NCBI RefSeq assembly: GCF_029866485.1
Contig: NZ_CP092332.1
Span: 1,612,001-1,676,000, forward strand
Reading direction: 5' to 3'
Source: Flavobacterium keumense
Lineage (GTDB): Bacteria; Bacteroidota; Bacteroidia; Flavobacteriales; Flavobacteriaceae
DNA length: 64,000 bases
Made by a program: the position numbers and the translations under genes
Notes under the pieces: model-generated
Seen by the model: only the letters and a program-made list of their open reading frames with translations
Databases searched by the model: none
Told to the model about the DNA's origin: nothing
In this document: positions 36,627 to 43,685 of the stretch, in pieces
Numbering within the stretch: position 1 is the first letter of the stretch
Layout of the letters: every line of letters begins with the position of its first letter

Positions 36627-38120
36627 ATGTCCGATACTACAATTCGAACCAACCCTGATGTAATCCTTATAGGTGCAGGAATTATGAGCGCCACTCTAGG
36701 TGTTATTTTAAAAGAACTACAACCTAATATTACTATTGAAATATACGAAAGATTAGATAATGCCGCTTGCGAAAGTTCTGATGCTTGGAACAACGCCGGG
36801 ACGGGACATTCTGCTTTTTGTGAATTGAACTATACGCCTGAAGCAGCAGATGGGACCATAAGTCCTAAAAAAGCCATTAGTATTGCGGAGTCTTTTGAGG
36901 TTTCAAGACAATTTTGGGCGTATTTGGTACAGCAAAATAAAGTAGTTTCTCCAGATAAATTTATTAAAAGTGTACCGCATTTAAGTTTTGTTTGGGGAGA
37001 AAAAAATGTGGATTATCTTAAAAAGAGATTTGAAGTATTGCAATCCAATCCTTTATTTCAGGATATGAATTTTAGTACAGAATTTTCGGTGCTGAAAGAA
37101 TGGATGCCTTTAGTTATGGAAGGAAGAGAACTTTCAGAACCGATGGCAGCTACTAAAATGGATATTGGTACCGATGTTAATTTTGGGGAATTAACTCGAA
37201 ATATGTTTAACTATCTTCAAACATTAGAAGGAGTTACGATGCATTTTAATAATGAAGTTAGAAAGCTAAAACAACGAAAAGATGGTTCTTGGCGAATCAA
37301 AGTACGTGATTTGACAACAGGACAGAAGAGAAGAGTGTATCCAAAATTTATCTTTATTGGTGCTGGAGGCGGTTCTTTACCATTGTTGGAAAATGCCAAT
37401 GTTCCTGAAGGGAAAGGTTATGGTGGTTTTCCTGTAAGTGGTCAATGGCTAAAATGTACTAATCCAGAAGTGATTGCAAAACATGATGCTAAAGTATATG
37501 GTAAAGCTAGTGTTGGTGCTCCTCCTATGTCGGTACCTCATATTGATTCCCGAATGATTAACGGAGAAAAGCAGTTACTTTTTGGTCCTTTTGCAGGATT
37601 TTCTACACGATTCCTTAAAAATGGTTCTTACTCTGATTTGCCATTATCAATTAAATCAGACAATATTATTCCGATGGTAATCGCTGGAATTAAAAATATT
37701 CCATTGACTAAATATTTGATTGAGCAAGTACGTCAAAAACCAAAAGATAGAATGAATGCGTTACGAGAATATGTGCCCAATGCGAGGTCAAAAGACTGGA
37801 AGTTAGAGCGTGCAGGACAACGTGTTCAAGTCATTAAAAAAGACGAAAAAGAGGGAGGTATTTTAGAATTTGGAACTGAAGTGATTACTACTAATGATGG
37901 AACTTTATCGGTTTTGTTAGGGGCTTCTCCTGGAGCTTCTACTGCCGTATCCGTAATGCTAGATGTAGTACAAAAATGTTTTAAAGACCAAATGAAAACT
38001 AAAGAATGGCAGTCTAAATTAAAAGTAATGATACCCTCTTTTGGACAAGAATTAAATGCTAATCCGGATTTGTTAGCTGAGGTTAGAAAAAATACTGCCG
38101 ATACCTTGGGATTAAATTAA
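36627..38120 (+). CDS. mqo: malate:quinone oxidoreductase
   Basis: 497 residues. This FAD-dependent peripheral membrane enzyme oxidises malate to oxaloacetate and passes electrons to quinone, linking the TCA cycle to respiration. It opens with the dinucleotide-binding loop DVILIGAGIMSATLG, followed by the conserved AWNNAGTGHSAFCELNYTP. Later blocks are typical: FIGAGGGSLPLL, GKASVGAPPMSVPHID, LFGPFAGFS and the C-terminal LGASPGASTAVSVML. Full length. It has its own -7 box and no evident partner gene. Confidence 0.96.
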   Translation: MSDTTIRTNPDVILIGAGIMSATLGVILKELQPNITIEIYERLDNAACESSDAWNNAGTGHSAFCELNYTPEAADGTISPKKAISIAESFEVSRQFWAYLVQQNKVVSPDKFIKSVPHLSFVWGEKNVDYLKKRFEVLQSNPLFQDMNFSTEFSVLKEWMPLVMEGRELSEPMAATKMDIGTDVNFGELTRNMFNYLQTLEGVTMHFNNEVRKLKQRKDGSWRIKVRDLTTGQKRRVYPKFIFIGAGGGSLPLLENANVPEGKGYGGFPVSGQWLKCTNPEVIAKHDAKVYGKASVGAPPMSVPHIDSRMINGEKQLLFGPFAGFSTRFLKNGSYSDLPLSIKSDNIIPMVIAGIKNIPLTKYLIEQVRQKPKDRMNALREYVPNARSKDWKLERAGQRVQVIKKDEKEGGILEFGTEVITTNDGTLSVLLGASPGASTAVSVMLDVVQKCFKDQMKTKEWQSKLKVMIPSFGQELNANPDLLAEVRKNTADTLGLN

Positions 38121-38155
38121 ATCTGTTTCGACTTTAGATAAGAGATTTTAAAAAA

Positions 38156-38197
38156 ATGGTAAATCGTATATTGTAAATCGTATATCGTAAATCGTAA
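38156..38197. repeat. heptamer tandem array, six units
   Basis: Six consecutive 7-mers of the form ATnGTAn: ATGGTAA, ATCGTAT, ATTGTAA, ATCGTAT, ATCGTAA, ATCGTAA. The array ends 17 nt before the -7 box of def. The unit is related to the reverse complement of the one at 24431-24465. Confidence 0.65.
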
Positions 38198-38214
38198 TTC
38201 AAATATCTTTTTAC

Positions 38215-38222
38215 TATTTTTG
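38215..38222 (+). promoter_or_regulatory. candidate -7 box of def
   Basis: TATTTTTG matches TAnnTTTG. It is 57 nt before the def ATG. No TTG at -33 was found; the heptamer array occupies the region just upstream. Confidence 0.4.
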
Positions 38223-38279
38223 CACTCGAAAAAAGAAAATTATCTTTTAAAAGGTAAATGACAATTTAATACAATACGA

Positions 38280-38867
38280 ATGATTTTACCAATTATAGGT
38301 TATGGAGACCCTGTTTTAAGAAAGGTTGGAGAGGAAATTACACCTGATTATCCTAACTTAAAAGAAACCATCGCCAACATGTATGAAACGATGTACAACG
38401 CCTATGGAGTGGGATTAGCAGCGCCACAAGTAGGTTTGCCAATACGTTTGTTTATTATTGATACAACCCCTTTTAGTGATGATGAGGATATGTCTGAAGC
38501 CGATCAAAAAAAAATGAACGGATTCAAACGTACTTTTATTAATGCTAAAATTGTAAAAGAAGAAGGCGAGGAGTGGAGTTTCAACGAAGGTTGTTTAAGT
38601 ATTCCTGATGTGCGCGAAGATGTCTATCGAAAACCAATCGTAACAATTGAATATTGTGAAGAAGATTTTGTAATGAAAACCGAAGTTTTTGATGGTTTAA
38701 TTGCAAGAGTCATTCAGCACGAATACGATCATATAGAAGGGATTTTGTTTACAGATAAAATTTCGTCTTTGAAAAAACGTTTGATACAGAAAAAATTAAA
38801 AAACATTATTGAAGGCAAAACATTTCAAGAATATAGAATGAAGTTCTTTGGTAAAAAAGGAAGATAA
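38280..38867 (+). CDS. def: peptide deformylase
   Basis: 195 residues. This metallohydrolase removes the formyl group from nascent N-terminal methionine. The three motifs are intact: GVGLAAPQVG, EGCLSIPDV (Cys ligand) and HEYDHIEG (two His ligands and the catalytic Glu, with the usual QHEYDH reading). The start MILPIIGYGDPVLRK is typical. The DUF5606 gene begins 17 nt downstream, and both are closed by the terminator at 39366, so they form a two-gene operon. Confidence 0.97.
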   Translation: MILPIIGYGDPVLRKVGEEITPDYPNLKETIANMYETMYNAYGVGLAAPQVGLPIRLFIIDTTPFSDDEDMSEADQKKMNGFKRTFINAKIVKEEGEEWSFNEGCLSIPDVREDVYRKPIVTIEYCEEDFVMKTEVFDGLIARVIQHEYDHIEGILFTDKISSLKKRLIQKKLKNIIEGKTFQEYRMKFFGKKGR

Positions 38868-38884
38868 TAAATAATAAATATATA

Positions 38885-39343
38885 ATGAATATCGAAAAAA
38901 TATTAGCTATTTCTGGGAAACCAGGTTTATACGAATTGAAAATCCAAACGCGTACTGGTTTTGTAGCCGAGTCATTATTGGACGGAAAAAAAATCACAGT
39001 AAATTTAAAAGCAAACGTAAGTTTGTTATCTGAAATTTCGATTTATACGTATGAAGCTGAAAAACCATTGGTTGAAATATTGATTGCTATTGCCAAAAAA
39101 GAGAATAATGGACCTGCTATTTCTCATAAAGAAGATGCAGCTACTTTAGCCGCTTACTTCAAAGAAATCGTACCTGATTATGATGAGGAGAGAGTATACG
39201 GTTCTGATATCAAAAAAGTATTGAATTGGTACAATTTGTTGCAATCAAAAGGGTTAGTTACTGATGAAGCGCCAAAAGCGTCAAGTAAAGAAGAATCCGT
39301 TACAGAAGAAAAACCTAAAAAAGCAAAAGCTACAAAAGCGTAA
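38885..39343 (+). CDS. DUF5606 domain protein
   Basis: 152 residues, cytoplasmic. The conserved N-terminal domain begins MNIEKILAISGKPGLYEL and continues with TRTGFVAESLLDGKK and the helix-rich ALSHKED-type segment (here AISHKEDAATLAAYFKEI). The end is a Lys/Glu/Ala-rich disordered tail. The family is restricted to Bacteroidota and has no assigned function. Close linkage to def, 17 nt upstream, suggests cotranscription with it. Confidence 0.87.
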   Translation: MNIEKILAISGKPGLYELKIQTRTGFVAESLLDGKKITVNLKANVSLLSEISIYTYEAEKPLVEILIAIAKKENNGPAISHKEDAATLAAYFKEIVPDYDEERVYGSDIKKVLNWYNLLQSKGLVTDEAPKASSKEESVTEEKPKKAKATKA

Positions 39344-39365
39344 TTGTTAATTGGAAAATTATTTA

Positions 39366-39402
39366 AATCCTGCTGAGATCGATTTCTTAGTAGGATTTTT
39401 TT
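39366..39402 (+). terminator. intrinsic terminator after the def operon
   Basis: AATCCTGCTGAG (39366-39377) pairs with CTTAGTAGGATT (39386-39397) over 12 bp with two G-U pairs, followed by a T run. Confidence 0.75.
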
Positions 39403-39427
39403 ATTTTTACCAAAACCAATTTTTACA

Positions 39428-40201
39428 ATGAATTCAAGAGAATCACAACTTCAAGCTTTCGATAGATTGTTAACCATTATGGATGATTTGCGTGCTCAAT
39501 GTCCTTGGGATAAAAAGCAAACATTACAAAGTTTGCGTCACCTAACTATTGAGGAAACCTATGAGTTGGGCGATGCGATTTTAGAAAATGATTTGGAAGA
39601 AGTCAAAAAAGAATTGGGTGATTTGTTGCTGCACATTGTTTTTTATGCCAAAATTGGAAGCGAGACTCAAGATTTTGATATGGCCGATGTGTGTAATGAA
39701 ATCTGTGAAAAACTGATTCATCGTCACCCACATATTTATGGTGATGTGGAAGTGAAAGATGAAGAAGAGGTGAAACAAAATTGGGAAAAACTCAAGCTAA
39801 AAGAAGGAAAAAAATCAGTTTTGGAAGGTGTGCCAAAAGGCCTGCCTGCTTTGGTAAAAGCCAGCCGAATTCAAGATAAGGTTAAAGGTGTTGGTTTTGA
39901 TTGGGAAGAACCACATCAGGTTTGGGATAAATTACAAGAGGAATTACAAGAATTTCAAGTTGAGGTAGCCGCTGGAAACCAAGATAAAATGGAAGCTGAA
40001 TTTGGAGACGTGCTCTTCTCAATGATTAATTATGCCCGATTCTTAAAAATCAATCCTGAAGATGCTTTGGAACGAACCAATAAAAAATTCATATCCCGAT
40101 TTCAGTACTTAGAAAGCAAAGCAGCAGCATTAGGCAAACCATTAATGGATATGACGTTGGCTGAAATGGATGTTTTTTGGAACGAGGCGAAGAAAATGTA
40201 G
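39428..40201 (+). CDS. mazG: nucleoside triphosphate pyrophosphohydrolase MazG
   Basis: 257 residues with the tandem MazG domains of the long form. The first has CPWDKKQTLQSLRHLTIEETYEL with the ExxE metal site and GDLLLHIVFYAKI. The second has DKLQEELQEF, then AEFGDVLFSMINYARF. The enzyme hydrolyses (d)NTPs to monophosphate and pyrophosphate, cleaning the nucleotide pool. It directly follows the def terminator. It converges on the Fnr-type regulator gene with only three bases between the stop codons and no terminator between them. Confidence 0.95.
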   Translation: MNSRESQLQAFDRLLTIMDDLRAQCPWDKKQTLQSLRHLTIEETYELGDAILENDLEEVKKELGDLLLHIVFYAKIGSETQDFDMADVCNEICEKLIHRHPHIYGDVEVKDEEEVKQNWEKLKLKEGKKSVLEGVPKGLPALVKASRIQDKVKGVGFDWEEPHQVWDKLQEELQEFQVEVAAGNQDKMEAEFGDVLFSMINYARFLKINPEDALERTNKKFISRFQYLESKAAALGKPLMDMTLAEMDVFWNEAKKM

Positions 40202-40204
40202 GAG

Positions 40205-40885
40205 CTACTCTGCCATTTTCTTTAATTTGCCAATTTCTTTTAAGGTGATTTTTTTACCCGATAATTCAATCAAACCTAATTTATTGAAATCAGAAAGTAA
40301 ACGAATACAACTTTCGGTAGCGGTGCCAATCATACTGGCAAGTTCTTCTCTTGATAATTGTACTTTTAGGCTGTCATCATCATTTTTACCGAAGGTATCG
40401 GCTAAATAAAGTAAGGTTTCGGCGAGACGTTCTTTAACCGTTTTTTGAGCCATATTCACGGCATGGTCATCTGCTTCTTTTAAATCGCCACAAATCGTTT
40501 TCATGACATTCATAGAAAACTGATTGTTTTTCTCAAAAAAATCCATCACTTCAGATCGTGGTATAAAACAAACTTCCATGTCTTCTAAGGCAATCGCACT
40601 TAAATTCACAGGTTCGTCACTAATAATAGAACGTTGTCCTAGTAATTCACCTTTTTTGATGAGTTTAACAATATGATCTTTTCCGTTAGCACTCAATTTA
40701 GAGAGTTTGCAAACACCATCTTTGATACAATAAATTCCATTTATGGTTTCGCCTTCTTCAAAAATAACATCCCCTTTCTTAATTGAATATGATTTTTTGC
40801 ATTCTGAAAGGCGGACTAATTCTTCCTTATTTAAGGCTTTTAAAGAGCTGAATTCTCTAACAATACATTGTTCACATTTACTCAT
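40205..40885 (-). CDS. Crp/Fnr-family regulator, Fnr-like with candidate iron-sulfur cysteines
   Basis: 226 residues. An N-terminal CxxC (Cys4, Cys7) and Cys29 precede the cyclic-nucleotide-binding-like beta-roll (KKGDVIFEEGETINGIYCIKDG). Cys106 in MEVCFIPR aligns with the central cluster Cys of E. coli FNR. Four cysteines could thus hold a [4Fe-4S] cluster for oxygen sensing, which is an inference. The helix-turn-helix at the C-terminus has LSREELASMIGTATESCIRLL, keeping the Glu and Arg that read TGA half-sites. It is divergent from ccoI. A TGACAAATGTCA palindrome in the shared region probably serves both genes. Confidence 0.9.
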   Translation of the reverse strand: MSKCEQCIVREFSSLKALNKEELVRLSECKKSYSIKKGDVIFEEGETINGIYCIKDGVCKLSKLSANGKDHIVKLIKKGELLGQRSIISDEPVNLSAIALEDMEVCFIPRSEVMDFFEKNNQFSMNVMKTICGDLKEADDHAVNMAQKTVKERLAETLLYLADTFGKNDDDSLKVQLSREELASMIGTATESCIRLLSDFNKLGLIELSGKKITLKEIGKLKKMAE

Positions 40886-40912
40886 AATATAAAGTAGGGA
40901 CTTGATTGACTA

Positions 40913-40920
40913 CAAATTTA
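40913..40920 (-). promoter_or_regulatory. -7 box of the Fnr-like regulator gene
   Basis: TAAATTTG on the minus strand, 28 nt before the ATG. The palindrome at 40931-40942 falls over its spacer and -33 region, where a bound regulator would block transcription. Confidence 0.5.
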
Positions 40921-40930
40921 ATGATTATTA

Positions 40931-40942
40931 TGACAAATGTCA
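40931..40942. promoter_or_regulatory. Fnr-like site upstream of ccoI
   Basis: TGACAAATGTCA is an inverted repeat of TGAC with a 4-nt centre. It ends exactly 23 nt before the presumed ccoI -7 box GACCTTTG (40966-40973). Confidence 0.65.
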
Positions 40943-40963
40943 TATTTTTAATAGGAACAATTG

Positions 40964-40977
40964 GTGACCTTTGTCAC
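40964..40977. promoter_or_regulatory. second palindrome over the ccoI promoter
   Basis: GTGACCTTTGTCAC carries TGAC-N4-GTCA and contains the presumed -7 box. It could be a second binding site, possibly repressive, or only the core promoter. Confidence 0.45.
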
Positions 40978-40997
40978 AGGTAAAATGAGCAAAGACT

Positions 40998-43379
40998 ATG
41001 GATACAAAAAACTGTTTCCATTGCGGTTTAGAGATTATAGAAAAAGAAGAAATTGTCTTTGATGACAAATTATTTTGTTGCACAGGTTGTAAAACCGTGT
41101 ATGAAATTTTTAGTCTCAATGATATGACTTGTTATTATGATTTTGAAAAATCGCCTGGAGCAACTCCACAAGATATTAATGGTAAATATGATTTCTTAGA
41201 TAATGAAAGTATTGTGTCAAAACTGTTGGAATTCGAAGAGAATGCAACCGCTATTGTTTCACTTAACATTCCTCATATACATTGTAGCTCGTGTATTTGG
41301 ATTTTGGAAAATTTACAACGTCTTCAAAAGGGAATAAGTACTTCTCAAGTTAATTTTCCAGAAAAAAAAGTCCGAATTACCTACAAACCAGAAGAGGTTT
41401 CGCTCAAAGAAATTGTCTATTTACTGAGTGGAATTGGCTATGAACCTTACATAAGTTTAGAAAACTATGAGGCAGGCTCCAATAAAGTTGATAGAAGTTT
41501 AACCTATAAATTAGGAGTCGCGTTCTTTTGTTTTGGCAATATTATGTTGCTTTCCTTTCCCGAATATTTTGAAGTAAAAGAATATTGGCTCGACCAATAC
41601 CGTGGTTTTTTCCGTTGGTTAATTTTTGCATTATCATTACCGAGTTTCTTATACTCCGCAAGTGGTTATTATGTGTCGGCCTATAAAAGCATTAAATCCA
41701 AAATGCTCAATATTGACATTCCAATCGCGTTAGGAATCATTGTGATGTTTGTGCGCAGTACTGTAGATATTGTAATGGATTATGGTTCTGGCTTTTTTGA
41801 TAGCTTAACGGGTTTAGTTTTCTTTATGCTTTTAGGGAAAATGTTCCAAATCAAAACCTATAGTTTCTTGAGTTTTGAACGTGATTTCAAATCGTATTTC
41901 CCCATTGCCATCACGCGAATTCAAGGCAATTCAGAACAAAGTATCCCTGTTTATGATATTCAAAAAGGCGACAGATTACTCATTCGCAATCAAGAATTAA
42001 TTCCTGTAGATGGTATTTTAATCTCTGAAACAGCCGAAATTGATTATAGTTTTGTAACGGGAGAAGCTATTCCTATTACCAAAAAGTCAGGAGACAAAGT
42101 ATTTGCAGGAGGAAAGCAAATAGGTACAATGGTCGAAATGGAAGTGTTGCATTCGGTCTCTCAAAGTTATTTGACACAATTATGGAGTAATGATGTGTTT
42201 AAAAAAAAGGTAGTACAAAAACACAAGACCATTACCGATCAAATTTCCCGCTATTTCACTCCGCTTTTGCTTTTAATTGCTTTTGGAGGTTTTGGTTATT
42301 GGATTTTCAAAGATGTCAATATCGCCTTTAATGTATTTACTGCAGTATTAATAGTCGCTTGTCCTTGTGCTTTGGCATTAACAGCACCGTTTACTTTTGG
42401 AAATATTCTTCGAATTCTAGGTAAGAAAAAATTCTATCTCAAAAATGCTTTAGTAATTGAACAATTAGCGAATGTTGATACCATTGTTTTTGATAAAACA
42501 GGAACGATTACTACCAATAAAAAATCAAATATTTCATTCCAAGGAGAAGCGCTTTCAGAAAACAAAATCGCTTTAGTTAAAAATGTACTTCGTGCGTCTA
42601 ATCATCCATTGAGTCGCATGTTGTATGACTTTTTGCCAGAAACAAAAAGAATAAAATTGGATTCATTTGAAGAGATTACTGGAAAAGGAATTCAAGCTCA
42701 AATAGATGAAACGATTATACAGTTAGGGTCAGCTTCTTTTGTGGGTTCGATAGAAGAAAATGAGGTTCAACAAACTTCAGTTCATATTAAAATAAATGGG
42801 AATTATTTAGGAAAATATGTTTTCAATAATCAATACCGAGAAGGTTTGGCAACACTTTTTGCTAATTTGAGTCAGCAGTATCAATTGAAAATACTTTCAG
42901 GAGATAATGAAGGAGAACGAGAGGCATTAGAAAAATTATTACCGAAAGGAACCGAATTAATTTTTAATCAAAAGCCAGAGCAAAAATTAGCGTTCATTAA
43001 AAATTTGCAAGAAAGCGGGAAGAATGTAATGATGGTAGGAGATGGATTGAATGACGCAGGTGCTTTAGCACAAAGCAATGTGGGGATTGCAATATCCGAA
43101 AATGTGAATGTGTTTTCTCCAGCATGTGATGCCATTTTAGATGCAAGTGTGTTTCAGCAGCTTCATTCGTTTTTGAAACTTTCTAAAAAATCCATCACAA
43201 CGATTAAAATGAGCTTTACATTATCGCTATTGTATAACGTTGTTGGATTGTCATTTGCAGTTACAGGGAATTTATTACCTCTTGTGGCAGCTATTATTAT
43301 GCCCTTGAGTACCATTACGATAGTGAGTTTTGTAACCTTATCTAGTAATTATTATGCCAAAAGAGTAGAAAAGAAATAA
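40998..43379 (+). CDS. ccoI: copper-translocating P-type ATPase of cbb3 oxidase assembly (CcoI/FixI)
   Basis: 793 residues. It exports copper towards the site where the cbb3 CuB centre is assembled. The N-terminus has a metal-binding Cys-rich module (CFHC at 6-9, CCTGC at 27-31). A heavy-metal-associated domain follows with CSSC (96-99). About eight membrane segments surround the actuator motif TGEAIP (355-360), the ion-path motif CPC (455-457), the phosphorylation site DKTGT (499-503) and the hinge VGDGLNDAGAL. The extended N-terminus is characteristic of CcoI rather than CopA. It heads the cco cluster under its own Fnr-like site. Confidence 0.94.
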   Translation: MDTKNCFHCGLEIIEKEEIVFDDKLFCCTGCKTVYEIFSLNDMTCYYDFEKSPGATPQDINGKYDFLDNESIVSKLLEFEENATAIVSLNIPHIHCSSCIWILENLQRLQKGISTSQVNFPEKKVRITYKPEEVSLKEIVYLLSGIGYEPYISLENYEAGSNKVDRSLTYKLGVAFFCFGNIMLLSFPEYFEVKEYWLDQYRGFFRWLIFALSLPSFLYSASGYYVSAYKSIKSKMLNIDIPIALGIIVMFVRSTVDIVMDYGSGFFDSLTGLVFFMLLGKMFQIKTYSFLSFERDFKSYFPIAITRIQGNSEQSIPVYDIQKGDRLLIRNQELIPVDGILISETAEIDYSFVTGEAIPITKKSGDKVFAGGKQIGTMVEMEVLHSVSQSYLTQLWSNDVFKKKVVQKHKTITDQISRYFTPLLLLIAFGGFGYWIFKDVNIAFNVFTAVLIVACPCALALTAPFTFGNILRILGKKKFYLKNALVIEQLANVDTIVFDKTGTITTNKKSNISFQGEALSENKIALVKNVLRASNHPLSRMLYDFLPETKRIKLDSFEEITGKGIQAQIDETIIQLGSASFVGSIEENEVQQTSVHIKINGNYLGKYVFNNQYREGLATLFANLSQQYQLKILSGDNEGEREALEKLLPKGTELIFNQKPEQKLAFIKNLQESGKNVMMVGDGLNDAGALAQSNVGIAISENVNVFSPACDAILDASVFQQLHSFLKLSKKSITTIKMSFTLSLLYNVVGLSFAVTGNLLPLVAAIIMPLSTITIVSFVTLSSNYYAKRVEKK

Positions 43380-43430
43380 AACGATTTTTTATTCTTTTTT
43401 TGATTAAATTTAATAGAAATAAGTGTAGTA

Positions 43431-43442
43431 TGATAAATGTCA
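43431..43442. promoter_or_regulatory. Fnr-like site upstream of ccoS
   Basis: TGATAAATGTCA (TGAy-N4-rTCA) ends 23 nt before the -7 box TAACTTTG at 43466-43473. Confidence 0.7.
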
Positions 43443-43465
43443 TATTTTTTAAAGAGTACTACAAC

Positions 43466-43473
43466 TAACTTTG
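43466..43473 (+). promoter_or_regulatory. -7 box of the ccoS-ccoNO operon
   Basis: TAACTTTG matches TAnnTTTG and lies 18 nt before the ccoS ATG. The Fnr-like site takes the place of a -33 element, as at a class II activated promoter. Confidence 0.6.
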
Positions 43474-43491
43474 TTAACATAATTTTAAGGT

Positions 43492-43683
43492 ATGAGTGTT
43501 ATTTATTTATTAATCTCGATTAGTATCCTAGTAGCCATAGGTTTTTTTATCGCTTTTATAAGAGCAGTAAAAACAGGACAATACGACGATGATTATACGC
43601 CTTCAGTCAGAATGCTTTTTGATGACGAGCTTAAAGTAAAACCAAATAAATCAGTACAAACAATAGAAGAAAAACAAATTTAA
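43492..43683 (+). CDS. ccoS: cbb3-type oxidase assembly protein CcoS
   Basis: 63 residues. A single N-terminal membrane helix (VIYLLISISILVAIGFFIAFI) is followed by the conserved GQYDDDYTPSVRMLFDDE. This matches CcoS, a small membrane protein needed to insert cofactors into the cbb3 catalytic subunit. It precedes ccoNO by 2 nt and is the first gene of the Fnr-controlled operon. Confidence 0.93.
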   Translation: MSVIYLLISISILVAIGFFIAFIRAVKTGQYDDDYTPSVRMLFDDELKVKPNKSVQTIEEKQI

Positions 43684-43685
43684 TT

